Positions 16,973 to 25,999 of a stretch of DNA of 64,000 bases are shown here, in pieces. The stretch comes from Paracrocinitomix sp039939375 (GTDB lineage: Bacteria > Bacteroidota > Bacteroidia > Flavobacteriales_D > Crocinitomicaceae). The stretch spans positions 62,001 to 126,000 of the forward strand of contig JBDVJO010000008.1 in the NCBI GenBank assembly GCA_039939375.1, read 5' to 3'. The position numbers were made by a program, and so were the translations under genes. Under the pieces are notes generated by a model. It made no database searches and was not told where the DNA came from. It saw only the letters and a program-made list of their open reading frames with translations. Positions within the stretch are counted from its first letter, which is position 1, and every line of letters begins with the position of its first letter.

Positions 16973-17593
16973 TCAATAAGAGACTTTTCTGCCTGGTCGC
17001 TCATTGTCCAGAGACAACATGAAATCAAAGACTTTTTCTAGTTGTTTAAATTGTGCTTCTTTTGCAACCACGCCGGCTGAATAAGATAAATTTCCTAAGT
17101 TGCCGTAGATACTTCCTGTAAGATCAGATGAAATACTTTTTAACCTTTGCTGCACATCATAAGTTAAAACCGCTCTGAACTTATCTTCTTCTTTGCTTTT
17201 TAAAAGAAAGATTTTATCGAACTCTTCGTCACCCATTTCTATATCCTTCATGCCTAACAATTTCCCAGTTTTTGAGAAAAAATGTTCTTTTCCTATTCTG
17301 AATTCAAAATCAAAAGGTGAGGGAGTAAGTTGAACCGTAGTTAAAATTTGCTGGCTTTTTCCCGAGCCTACAATATGTTCGTAAATCTGCACATCCATGT
17401 CTTTAATTTTACCACTTAAGCTGTTAAGCCTGGTCAAGCTGCGTTTGGTTTCAAGGTGTTGCAAATTGTGCTTGTTCCCTAAATCTTGAAAGAACTGCCG
17501 CTTACGGGCATTCACTTTTTTAGTGTATTTAACTACCCAAACTATAAGGGCTACTATAAATGCTAAGAATGCAATTGGTATTATAATATCCAT
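16973..17593 (-). CDS. Single-pass membrane hypothetical protein
   Basis: 206 residues: an N-terminal transmembrane helix (about 2-23), a basic juxtamembrane region, and a cytoplasmic domain with alternating beta strands (MDVQIYEHIV, QQILTTVQLTP, FEFRIGKEHFF) that resembles DUF3137-like proteins in general layout only. No catalytic motif seen. It is monocistronic, convergent with the preceding beta-rich gene and divergent from the VWA gene. Confidence 0.65.
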   Translation of the reverse strand: MDIIIPIAFLAFIVALIVWVVKYTKKVNARKRQFFQDLGNKHNLQHLETKRSLTRLNSLSGKIKDMDVQIYEHIVGSGKSQQILTTVQLTPSPFDFEFRIGKEHFFSKTGKLLGMKDIEMGDEEFDKIFLLKSKEEDKFRAVLTYDVQQRLKSISSDLTGSIYGNLGNLSYSAGVVAKEAQFKQLEKVFDFMLSLDNERPGRKVSY

Positions 17594-17699
17594 GATTAAA
17601 GATATTCAATTCTGAAGAATTTCAAAGCGTCTGAATTTAGATTCGTTACTTTTTTTTCAAGATGACATTGCATTAATAGAAACATTAATCTCACACATC

Positions 17700-19013
17700 A
17701 TGAAAGCACTTACAATTTTACTTAGCCTATTTTTTTCAATAAATAGTTTAGCAACATCAACCAAATTTGTAGAGGTATACAAAAGAGAAAGAGGAATGTT
17801 TAAGACCATCACAATTCCAATGGCTTTTGATTCTGACAGTATCACTAGAAGAAAGCCTAACTTGTCTTTAGGTCAAATTTATCGAGTTGATTATGTCGCA
17901 ACCACCTACAACAAAAAAATTACAGACTATCAAAAATATTTGAATAATAAAAGATGGAGTACTTTAAGAACCTATTTAAATATACCCGATTCGGTTGAGT
18001 TCGAAACAAATGTAATCTATCAAACGAAAGCAAAGAATAAGGAAGAAGCGGCAGATTTATTTCATGGATTTATCATGTATTATGGAGAGTCAGAAGAGAA
18101 AATCAGGAGCTATACTTTTTCACATTCTGAGAGTTTAGTGGATAAACTTTATGGTAGAAAAGTAGACAGGTATACTGATCGAATTTATATCGCTCCATCT
18201 AAAAGAATTGACTCGATCAACACTGGTGTGATGACCATCCGAGAAAAAAAAGACTTAGAGCGTAAATTAATTGTGAATAATCATGTCGTAGAATGGGGGT
18301 ACGATTCTATTGGTGTGGATAAGAAGTATTACGGAGCTTATTACATTTTGACAAAAGTGTCGGCAGGAATTTTTGCTGCATTTACTGCGCTCACGGATAG
18401 AACTTTGTTTGATATGTTACAACGAAACAGAATTAATGATAGAACTATGGTGGTGACTGACGTTACTGGAAGCATGGGGCCCTATTTCTCTCAATTAATT
18501 GTTTGGCATGCATTAAAAATGAGTCAAGGAAAAAAGGTGAAACATGTGTTTTTTAATGATGGCGATAAAACGCCTAATGCCCAAAAGAAAATTGGTAGCA
18601 CTGGTGGAATCTATATGACGAAAACCAATGATATTTTGGAAGTATACCGTACTATGAATAAATGTATGTCAAGCGGATCAGGAGGTGATTGCCCAGAAAA
18701 TAATTTTGAAGCAGTAAAAGTTGGATTAGATAAATTTAAGAATATTGACAATGTGGTGATGCTCGCCGATAACTATGCGGTTCCAAGAGACGGAGTTTTG
18801 TTAAATGAAATAAAGAAGCCCATCAGTTTTGTTATGTGCGGGGCACATTTTGGATTAAATCTTCAATACTTAAACCTAGCCAACACCAATAACGGAAGTT
18901 TAACAACGGTGGAGCATAGTATAGGTCAATTGCAGTCCATACAAGATGGGGATGAGTTAAGTATTGGCCATCAAAAATTCAAAAAGAAAAAGAATCGATT
19001 CATAAGAGGATAA
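17700..19013 (+). CDS. Secreted VWA-domain protein
   Basis: 437 residues with a Sec signal peptide (about 1-19). After an N-terminal region of about 230 residues comes a von Willebrand factor A domain whose MIDAS motif reads VVTDVTGSMGPY (about 250-261; a DxTxS variant), followed by SSGSGGDCPENNFEAV and NVVMLADN, which supply further MIDAS and core strand residues. Such domains bind metal and protein ligands in the periplasm or outside the cell. The N-terminal region is not recognised. Monocistronic. Confidence 0.75.
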   Translation: MKALTILLSLFFSINSLATSTKFVEVYKRERGMFKTITIPMAFDSDSITRRKPNLSLGQIYRVDYVATTYNKKITDYQKYLNNKRWSTLRTYLNIPDSVEFETNVIYQTKAKNKEEAADLFHGFIMYYGESEEKIRSYTFSHSESLVDKLYGRKVDRYTDRIYIAPSKRIDSINTGVMTIREKKDLERKLIVNNHVVEWGYDSIGVDKKYYGAYYILTKVSAGIFAAFTALTDRTLFDMLQRNRINDRTMVVTDVTGSMGPYFSQLIVWHALKMSQGKKVKHVFFNDGDKTPNAQKKIGSTGGIYMTKTNDILEVYRTMNKCMSSGSGGDCPENNFEAVKVGLDKFKNIDNVVMLADNYAVPRDGVLLNEIKKPISFVMCGAHFGLNLQYLNLANTNNGSLTTVEHSIGQLQSIQDGDELSIGHQKFKKKKNRFIRG

Positions 19014-19047
19014 CAAGAAAAGGTATAGATTCGTGAAAAGTTTTGCC

Positions 19048-19506
19048 ATGAATTTAATTCACGATTTCTATACCGCTTTTAAAAATAAAGACGCAGAAGC
19101 CATGTGTGCTTGTTATGCAGATGATGTTGAATTTGAAGATCCAGCCTTCGGGAAACTGAAAGGAGAACATGCTAAAAATATGTGGCGCATGTTGTTAGAA
19201 AGTCAAAAAGATAAAGACTTTGAAGTTACCTTTTCTGATGTCCAATTGCAGAAAGGAAAGGGGACTGCAAAATGGGAGGCCAAGTACATTTATTCTAAAT
19301 CTGGCCGACCGGTTCATAACTTAATTACCGCAGCATTTGAAATAGAAAATGGCAAAATTATAAAGCACACAGATTCATTCAGTTTAAAAAAATGGGCAAA
19401 GCAAGCCTTAGGTTTTAAGGGGGCATTGCTAGGCGGAACAAGGTTTTTCAAAAAAGCCATGAACCAACAAACAGCAGAGATTCTTGCAAAATGGGAGAGA
19501 AAGTAA
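19048..19506 (+). CDS. NTF2/SnoaL-like family protein
   Basis: 152 residues from the ATG at 19048; a GTG at 19033 would add five residues. The layout LIHDFYTAFKNKDAEAMCACYADDVEFEDPAFG, then alternating strands, is the SnoaL/NTF2-like fold used by polyketide cyclases, limonene epoxide hydrolases and unknown small-ligand-binding proteins. A KxxKHTDSFSLKKWAKQALG segment near the end is typical of the ketosteroid isomerase-like subgroup. Substrate unknown. Confidence 0.85.
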   Translation: MNLIHDFYTAFKNKDAEAMCACYADDVEFEDPAFGKLKGEHAKNMWRMLLESQKDKDFEVTFSDVQLQKGKGTAKWEAKYIYSKSGRPVHNLITAAFEIENGKIIKHTDSFSLKKWAKQALGFKGALLGGTRFFKKAMNQQTAEILAKWERK

Positions 19507-19509
19507 AGA

Positions 19510-21882
19510 TTACTTGTCCCAGTCACCGTTAACCTTAACTCCAGATTCAATTAGTTCTTGCGCTTTTTCTATCGAGATTCTTTCACCACGGTAATAGGCA
19601 GTAACAAAAGCATCTGTGACTCCTATTTTAACAATTTCATCTTTTCTAATGGTAGCCTCACCAGCAGAATTAAATGTTCCAGTTGAATATCTAAAATGAT
19701 TTTCTGAAGTTTTCTTTGTGACCAAAGGCGTTAAATTAAACAAAACATCATGCGGAACATCTCTCGAATATACCCCAATTTGTACGGTGAAAAATAATCC
19801 ACCAATAGTTTCAGCTGCTGTTGTGCCATCTGGAGTTTCAATCGCTTCTGTCGTCTTTATTTCTGATAAATCAATAGCGATATCATTTTCTTTTAAGAAT
19901 TCTTTTCTTGAAATTGAACCTTCGTATAACTCGTATGAATTGAATTTGAATATATCAGCTGCTTCATCTTTTAAGAAATAAACTTTCACATCATCCCCTA
20001 AATTATAATCAAGTGACTCATCTTTTGCCATTAATTTTCTCAAGGAGTCTGCGGTGATATAAAATCTTAATTCTTTGAGTTCTTTAACATTGGTTTCAAT
20101 TTTATTTTCAGATTTGATGGTCTCAATTTTTGCCAAAGTTTCATCATCATAATAAGTGGTTGTTGTGTCAGGCTCACCGAATGCGTTGAATACAGTAATT
20201 TGCTGCCCAATTATTTTTCCGTCTCCATTCAGTAAATGGATGTGATGAACTTCTTGGTAAAGCTGAAAATATTCATGCTGCTCTGGAATTTCAAAAATAC
20301 GCTCATAAGGAGCAAATTCATCAGTCTCAACAAGCATTTTGTATTTTTTGCCATGTCCTAACAATAAAAAGTAATCTCCTGAAATGGTATCAGATTCATC
20401 CGAAATTAACTCACTACCGTCTAAAGTTGATAAGGTTATTTTTGATTTTGCTGGAATCAATTCGTTGTCTTTTTTTACATAACCTAAAAGTTCAGCCACA
20501 GGATCTCGTTCATCTGCAAAAGTGATTCTATACAAATCCATGTCCCCAACTCCATTTAAATCTGCAGATGCGTAATAGCCACGGTTGTATCTATGGGTCA
20601 TGGTGAAGTAGATATCATCAGCAGGAGTATTAACAGGAAAACCTAAGTTGACAGGTTTAGACCATAAGGTATCTTCTTGTTTAGATCTGAAGATATCGAA
20701 ACCTCCCATGGAAGAATGTCCTTTAGATGCGAAATAAAACGTTTCCCCATCCGGGTCAAGATAAGGCGCGTCTTCATCCTCAACCGTATTGACTGTTGGA
20801 CCTAAATTTTTTGCGGGTCCCCATTCGGTGTCACTTATTTTTTCAGACATGTAGATGTCTAAACCACCAAAGCCACCCGGGCGATCAGAAACAATGAATA
20901 ATTGTTGGCCGTCATATGAAAAAAAGATGGAAGGTTCATGATGCTCTGAATTAACAAAAGAGCCTAGTTTTTCTGTCTTAGTGGTTTCTTCAGACTTCAA
21001 ATCTATTTGCCAAACATTGGCATCATGATAGAAGTATAAAATCTTATCATTTTTATCCAACTGAATACTGCCGTCATGATCATTAGTGTTTACTTCATCT
21101 GATAACTGGTGAAAGTTTTCATAAACAAAATCTGTGACTAAATTAACAAAAGCGCTACGGGTGGTGTCTTGAACTTTGTATTTGCGCTCAAAGAGACTAC
21201 CTTTTACCAAGTCGGCAGAATAGATATCTTCATAAAACCCGCCGCCTTCTTTAGCTATTTTACCGCCTTTTGTATCAGGCCTTCTTGAAGTAAATATTAA
21301 TTGTTTTTCATCTTGTGAAACTACCGCTGCATATTCAGGATATTTGGTGTTAATAGAATCCCCCAGACTTTCAATAACTACATTTCTTGGGTTTTTAATG
21401 GCAATTTTTGCAAACTTGCAGTGTTCAATATCAAAAAATGCTTGACGCGTAATCTCTACTTTTTCTTCATCTGTAAATGAAGGGGAATTATAAATTTTTA
21501 AAATGAACGTTTCATAGGCCTTTATTGCTTCATCAAATTTGTAAAGTAAATGCAGCATTTTTGCTCTCTTATAGTAAAAATGATGATGCCCATAAAATTC
21601 AATTTGAGTAGAATCTGTTTTGTTCAGGTAAGTTTCTATAAACGGCAAAGCATCTCTCTTTAAATCAGGGCTATAGTAATAGACCATTCCCATGTAGTAA
21701 TGATAAAGAGGGTCGTTTTCTTTGGCTTCTTCAGGTAAAGATTGCAGATAGTCTAATGCTTCAACAAACTTTTCTTTTTGTAAATATTGATCGCCTTTAA
21801 TTTGAAGTTTACTCTGCTGTGCGTGTGCGAAATTTGGAGTAAAGCTTGCAATAAATAAACTAAGAATGAGAAATTGTTTCAT
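19510..21882 (-). CDS. PD40 beta-propeller envelope protein with TPR and C-terminal SPOR-like domain
   Basis: 790 residues from the ATG at 21882 (an upstream ATG would add MIVPP). A signal peptide ends near FAHAQQ. TPR-like helices fill about 25-150. PD40 propeller blades follow, for example IQLDKNDKILYFYHD, EPSIFFSYDGQQLFIVSDRPGGFGGLDIYMSE and DPDGETFYFASKGHSSMGGFDIFRS. A carboxypeptidase-regulatory-like region is followed by GLFFTVQIGVYSR near 690, which looks like a SPOR-type peptidoglycan-binding repeat. There is no OmpA C-terminal domain, unlike its relative at 26000. Probably periplasmic, linked to cell wall or type IX secretion (inference). Confidence 0.75.
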   Translation of the reverse strand: MKQFLILSLFIASFTPNFAHAQQSKLQIKGDQYLQKEKFVEALDYLQSLPEEAKENDPLYHYYMGMVYYYSPDLKRDALPFIETYLNKTDSTQIEFYGHHHFYYKRAKMLHLLYKFDEAIKAYETFILKIYNSPSFTDEEKVEITRQAFFDIEHCKFAKIAIKNPRNVVIESLGDSINTKYPEYAAVVSQDEKQLIFTSRRPDTKGGKIAKEGGGFYEDIYSADLVKGSLFERKYKVQDTTRSAFVNLVTDFVYENFHQLSDEVNTNDHDGSIQLDKNDKILYFYHDANVWQIDLKSEETTKTEKLGSFVNSEHHEPSIFFSYDGQQLFIVSDRPGGFGGLDIYMSEKISDTEWGPAKNLGPTVNTVEDEDAPYLDPDGETFYFASKGHSSMGGFDIFRSKQEDTLWSKPVNLGFPVNTPADDIYFTMTHRYNRGYYASADLNGVGDMDLYRITFADERDPVAELLGYVKKDNELIPAKSKITLSTLDGSELISDESDTISGDYFLLLGHGKKYKMLVETDEFAPYERIFEIPEQHEYFQLYQEVHHIHLLNGDGKIIGQQITVFNAFGEPDTTTTYYDDETLAKIETIKSENKIETNVKELKELRFYITADSLRKLMAKDESLDYNLGDDVKVYFLKDEAADIFKFNSYELYEGSISRKEFLKENDIAIDLSEIKTTEAIETPDGTTAAETIGGLFFTVQIGVYSRDVPHDVLFNLTPLVTKKTSENHFRYSTGTFNSAGEATIRKDEIVKIGVTDAFVTAYYRGERISIEKAQELIESGVKVNGDWDK

Positions 21883-22006
21883 TGGAGGCACTATCATTGA
21901 TTGAATCTACGGTATTTTGTTATTCGTCATTTAAAGAATTCGATAGAATGGAGATAATTATGGATGAAATTTTAGTGTTAGATATAATTGATTAAATTGC
22001 TGATGT

Positions 22007-22612
22007 ATGCGTTGGATATTTATTCTATTCATTTCAATTTCTTTTCGTTCATTCGCTCAAAGTTTTGAAAGTGATTCTGCCCGTATGGCTCAAACCACAA
22101 AAAGTTTTGAAATCATGGCGATTCCAGCTTTATATTATAATGGGCTGGGCTTTGGATTTGGGATCCTTAAAAAAGGAAATGAACATGTGATTGATTTAAA
22201 TGCAAATTACCTTCCTTTTGGTAATGAGCAGTTCTCAATTGGTTTGCATTATAATTTCAATAGATACGTTCAAACTTATAAAAGTGGTTTTTTACCTTAT
22301 GTTCCTTTCTGGACTGGTGTTGTTAGGAGGAATGTAGACAATAATTATGAAGATGGCGGACCTTATTATGATCGGATGATGTTCAGATTAGGTAGCGGAT
22401 TTGGGGCTTCTGTTTTAGCTAAAGAAAAACATTATTTAAGGTTAGAACTAGGAGTAGGAGCCAGTTTGAATTTTGAGGATTATGGTAGTTACGACAATGA
22501 ATCTGCATTTCCTTTTAAACTCAACTTGAGAAAATTTGAGTTGTCAAATGACCAGATCATTACACCTGCTTTAAGGCTTAGAGTACGCTACCAATTTATT
22601 AGTAAACTTTAA
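22007..22612 (+). CDS. Secreted outer-membrane beta-barrel-like protein
   Basis: 201 residues. A signal peptide ends near SFRSFAQ (about residue 18). The mature protein alternates aromatic and glycine residues (NGLGFGFGIL, FGASVLAKEKHYLRLELGVGASLNF) and ends in RVRYQFISKL, consistent with a small outer-membrane barrel. No specific family recognised. Its stop abuts the stop of the convergent gene at 22613. Confidence 0.65.
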   Translation: MRWIFILFISISFRSFAQSFESDSARMAQTTKSFEIMAIPALYYNGLGFGFGILKKGNEHVIDLNANYLPFGNEQFSIGLHYNFNRYVQTYKSGFLPYVPFWTGVVRRNVDNNYEDGGPYYDRMMFRLGSGFGASVLAKEKHYLRLELGVGASLNFEDYGSYDNESAFPFKLNLRKFELSNDQIITPALRLRVRYQFISKL

Positions 22613-23332
22613 TTATTTTTCTTTCGCCATTGGAAAGTAGTAACGTAAATCTACCGTTAAATAGCTACCCCTAATGTTATCAATTGCAGCAATTTTGTTT
22701 TGATCAAATTCATAAGACATTGCAAAGGTCATGATTGGCGCAAATGGCAAATGATATGAGCTTCCTAGGTAAAATGTCCCTTTTTCTTTGGTGCGGTATT
22801 CAAACCCAAGGTTCGCTAACATAGATGCTTGAAATTTAGAACGGTATGCACCTTCTTGCTGAAAGCGTTCATTCGCATCAATCGGTTCATAGGTTCTAAC
22901 ATCTGAAGGAAATAAAGTTAATGCTGCACCTAAAGCTGTATTCATGTAGATCTCGTCACTTAGTCTGATGAAAACTAGGCAGGAGATCGGCATTTCGTAG
23001 CTCACAACTCTTACGTTGCCTTCTCCAACATATCCAGAATCTGGAACGGCATAATCCAATTTGAAATTCCGTTGTGTATAAGTGATTCCAGTTTCTAAAG
23101 CAAAAACATCACCTAAACCAACTCTAATGATTCCACCGAATGAATGCCCAACTTTTTGTGTGACGGTAGATTGAAAGATGCCTTTATTGAATTCTTGATC
23201 ATACATCCCAATTAATCGATTAGGAATGATAGGCTTATATTTAAATCCAAAAAGTGTTTCTCCTTTTTGGGCCATACCCAACGTGGAGAAGCAGAATAGA
23301 AGTATAAATGTTTGGATTAAATTTTTAAGCAT
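22613..23332 (-). CDS. Outer-membrane beta-barrel protein
   Basis: 239 residues with a signal peptide ending near LGMAQKG. The mature sequence has repeating amphipathic strands (GGIIRVGLGDVFALETGITYTQRNF, SMLANLGFEYRTKEKGTFYLGSSYHLPF) and a terminal aromatic strand YLTVDLRYYFPM, typical of porin-like or PorT-like barrels of Bacteroidota. Function unknown. It is downstream of the 23346 gene and probably separately expressed. Confidence 0.7.
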   Translation of the reverse strand: MLKNLIQTFILLFCFSTLGMAQKGETLFGFKYKPIIPNRLIGMYDQEFNKGIFQSTVTQKVGHSFGGIIRVGLGDVFALETGITYTQRNFKLDYAVPDSGYVGEGNVRVVSYEMPISCLVFIRLSDEIYMNTALGAALTLFPSDVRTYEPIDANERFQQEGAYRSKFQASMLANLGFEYRTKEKGTFYLGSSYHLPFAPIMTFAMSYEFDQNKIAAIDNIRGSYLTVDLRYYFPMAKEK

Positions 23333-23345
23333 AGTGCAATTTAAT

Positions 23346-23765
23346 TCATTCGTTTTCTAGTTGTTCAGTCTTTTCTTGCAATTTATTCATATTCTTTACA
23401 TATCCAACGATACCTAAAGTAAGCATCCCAAAAAAGAATATTATAAGAGCATAACGCAAAAAACCATTTTTTATCATGTGACTTCTATGTTTTCCTGAAA
23501 CTATGAAGTTTACTTTTTGAACTCGACCAAAATCATTTTTGTGAACACCGAATAAATAAACGGTTTCGGTTTTCTGGTCTTGCCCTAGCATTGGTCTTGG
23601 TTCAAACTGTTCTTGATCGTATTCAAACCAAATTTTACGTTCTTCAAGTTCAGCCTTAAATTGCTCAGCTTCAGCAAGGGAATAGAAGCTAAATATTTTG
23701 TATTGCTTATTGGTAGGATGCGATTTATAATTAACCAATCCTAAGGTGCCTATTCTTCTTGCCAT
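23346..23765 (-). CDS. Hypothetical protein with one C-terminal transmembrane helix
   Basis: 139 residues. The N-terminal domain (about 1-85) is soluble, including FYSLAEAEQFKAELEERKIWFEYD, a pattern of ferredoxin-like signal-transduction or DUF2007-type domains. A hydrophobic helix covers about 106-125 and a short charged tail follows. Its start overlaps the end of the nitroreductase gene by 16 bases, so the two are co-transcribed. Function not recognised. Confidence 0.6.
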   Translation of the reverse strand: MARRIGTLGLVNYKSHPTNKQYKIFSFYSLAEAEQFKAELEERKIWFEYDQEQFEPRPMLGQDQKTETVYLFGVHKNDFGRVQKVNFIVSGKHRSHMIKNGFLRYALIIFFFGMLTLGIVGYVKNMNKLQEKTEQLENE

Positions 23766-24346
23766 GTCGTGAAATATTCAATTGGTTTTCTATGACCTTT
23801 TGGCCATTTATAATCCGGTTTTGGATATCCTACGTAGAAAAGGCCTAAGCATTTGTCTTGTTCTTTCAATCCCAGAAAATCTTTCATTTCTTGAGTATAA
23901 ATCAATTTTGGGGTCGACCAGAATCCTCCTAATCCCCATGCCGTACAGGTTAAATACATATTTTGAATGGCGCAAGCTACCGCTTCAATTTCTTCCATTT
24001 CCATGATCTTACTTTCGGGATCTCTATTTAAAGAAACTGCTATAACGGCACATCCTGACGCAATTGGTCGATTTTTCAATTTGTCAAACTTCATTTGCTT
24101 AAAGTCATCTCCTTGAAATTTCTCTGCGTAGAGCTCAGATAGAAAATCGCTCAAGGCAACTTTGCCTTCACCTAAAAACACTTTGAATTGCCAAGGTTGA
24201 GTTGAGCCATGATTAGGTGCCCAAATTGCATTGTTCAATATGGTTTCAACCTGTTCGCGGTGAACTTTTCTTTCGGCATAAAATTCCGGAAAAATGGTTC
24301 TACGGTCTTTTATTACATCAGTGATTTCAGATAAATTGTATTTCAT
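23750..24346 (-). CDS. Nitroreductase family protein
   Basis: 198 residues from the ATG at 24346; a longer start at 24373 adds nine residues not seen in the family. The FMN-binding motif RRTIFPEFY near the start, NAIWAPNHGSTQPWQFKVF (about 40-58), and the C-terminal WGLGGFWSTP and LGLFYVGYP segments are typical of the nitroreductase/FMN-dependent dehydrogenase fold. It uses NAD(P)H and FMN to reduce an unknown acceptor. It overlaps the downstream 23346 gene by 16 bases. Confidence 0.9.
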   Translation of the reverse strand: MKYNLSEITDVIKDRRTIFPEFYAERKVHREQVETILNNAIWAPNHGSTQPWQFKVFLGEGKVALSDFLSELYAEKFQGDDFKQMKFDKLKNRPIASGCAVIAVSLNRDPESKIMEMEEIEAVACAIQNMYLTCTAWGLGGFWSTPKLIYTQEMKDFLGLKEQDKCLGLFYVGYPKPDYKWPKGHRKPIEYFTTWQEE

Positions 24347-24383
24347 AATATGTAAAAAGGCAAATTTAGCCAATAAAATAGAA

Positions 24384-24962
24384 TCAGAACTTTTTCAGTT
24401 CTTCGTAAAGTCGGTGTAAAGGCAATCCCATAACTGTAAAATAGCTTCCTTCTAATTTGTGGATGGCTACATATCCTATCCATTCTTGAACTCCGTATGA
24501 GCCTGCCTTGTCAAAAGGTTGATATTTCTCTATATAGTAGTTGATTTCTTCAGCACTTAAGTCACAGAAAGTCACCTGCGTGTGATCAGAAAAAACTACT
24601 TGTTTTGATGAAGATGTAATAGCGACACCCGTCACCACCGTATGCATTTTGCCAGACATTTTTGCAATCATCTCTTTCGCTTCTTTCTCAGACTTGGGTT
24701 TTTCTAAAATTTCATCTCCTAAAATGACAATTGTATCAGAAGTAATCAGGATATCATTTTCAGAAAGTTCTTGTTCAAAAGCACTGGCCTTTAATTTAGA
24801 AAGATATGCAGGCACTTCTTGTGGAGGAATGTCGTCAGGATAAAGTTCTTCAATATCTTTTGTTTGGATACTAAATTCAATATCCAAGCCTTTTAACAAG
24901 TCTTGTCTTCTGGGCGATTTGGATGCCAGAATAATATTCTTTGATTCTAAATGATGCAACAT
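24384..24962 (-). CDS. maf: Maf-like nucleoside triphosphate pyrophosphatase
   Basis: 192 residues. The signature ASKSPRRQDLLKGL (about 13-26), TSDTIVILGDEILEKPKSE (about 75-93) and YDKAGSYGVQEWIG-like segment (KAGSYGVQEW, about 150-159) are diagnostic for Maf/YhdE. These enzymes hydrolyse non-canonical nucleoside triphosphates (dTTP, UTP or m7GTP class; which one is not determinable here) and affect cell division. The start is one base from the end of the UbiA gene's stop region, so it sits in a minus-strand operon with UbiA. Confidence 0.93.
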   Translation of the reverse strand: MLHHLESKNIILASKSPRRQDLLKGLDIEFSIQTKDIEELYPDDIPPQEVPAYLSKLKASAFEQELSENDILITSDTIVILGDEILEKPKSEKEAKEMIAKMSGKMHTVVTGVAITSSSKQVVFSDHTQVTFCDLSAEEINYYIEKYQPFDKAGSYGVQEWIGYVAIHKLEGSYFTVMGLPLHRLYEELKKF

Positions 24963-24963
24963 G

Positions 24964-25986
24964 CTACAAAAATAATGGACTTAGCATTCCTAGCATCATG
25001 GCAATCTTTAAAAAATTAGAAGATAGTAAATAGTACTTACGTTTATTGGTCGTTAATAAAATGAGATAACCAATAATCACTGCTAACATACTTGCAATGA
25101 CACATGTATTAAAAGCGGTCGCTCCATCAGGAGCTGCCATCTGGAATCTTAAAACGGTTATGTTGTCGTAAAAGTAAATATTGTACAGGTAAAATGCCAT
25201 TAAAAAAAGAAGAGGTACGAGCACTATGACCAGTATGATTTTAGTCTTTTTGATTCCTAAAGCAATTGGAATTGTTCTGGCAGACAAATGCAAGTCGCCT
25301 CTGATATCAGCAATATCCTTAATTATTTCCCTTAGAAAGTTGATGACAAAGGCTATAATAGCAATCATCACCACAACTTCAGAAATAAACATGACGCCAG
25401 ACCGGCTTGTGCCTGCCAAGTTATAACCATCTAATGGCAGATTGTAAATGAGAACATACAAAGGAACAATTCCTACCATTAAGGCGACTAGAATGTTGCC
25501 TACAAATAATTTACGTTTGTAAATGGCAGAATAAAACCACAGAAAGTTAATGATCACAAATGCAATAATTAGAATCAACCAGTTGTGAGAAATCCAAGAT
25601 AAATAGAACGTGATAAAGAGACCAATGATATTAAAAATCCAATTGAACATAATGGCCCAACGTCTTTTGATATGTTTGTCAATGATTAATCTTTCTGGTT
25701 TGTTTACGCGGTCTGCTTTTACATCAAAATAGTCGTTAATGACGTTACCGGCTCCAGCAATTAACATCACCGCAAGAACAAGGAGCAAAAAGTTAAGATC
25801 AATATTATAAAAAGTAGAAAGTTGCTCAAAAAGATTAAGCTCACCTTTTGATAAATGAAGGATTGCTTTATTCGCTTGACTGTTTCCATGTGCAGCTATA
25901 AACACTTGGATTATTGACATAGTTAATCCTATCACCAAAAGGTTCCCGAAACGCACAAGTCTGAGAAAATGGATTAAGGATTTCAT
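24964..25986 (-). CDS. UbiA family prenyltransferase (geranylgeranylglycerol-phosphate type)
   Basis: 340 residues with about eight transmembrane helices. The first Asp-rich motif NVINDYFDVKADRVNKPER (about 82-100) and the second, DIADIRGDLHLSARTIP (about 226-242), hold the catalytic Mg-prenyl diphosphate residues. A UbiA enzyme next to Maf is common in Bacteroidota, where homologues are labelled geranylgeranylglycerol-phosphate geranylgeranyltransferase. The true acceptor is uncertain. Its stop is one base from the start of maf. Confidence 0.85.
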   Translation of the reverse strand: MKSLIHFLRLVRFGNLLVIGLTMSIIQVFIAAHGNSQANKAILHLSKGELNLFEQLSTFYNIDLNFLLLVLAVMLIAGAGNVINDYFDVKADRVNKPERLIIDKHIKRRWAIMFNWIFNIIGLFITFYLSWISHNWLILIIAFVIINFLWFYSAIYKRKLFVGNILVALMVGIVPLYVLIYNLPLDGYNLAGTSRSGVMFISEVVVMIAIIAFVINFLREIIKDIADIRGDLHLSARTIPIALGIKKTKIILVIVLVPLLFLMAFYLYNIYFYDNITVLRFQMAAPDGATAFNTCVIASMLAVIIGYLILLTTNKRKYYLLSSNFLKIAMMLGMLSPLFL

Positions 25987-25999
25987 ATGTTTTGCTCAG

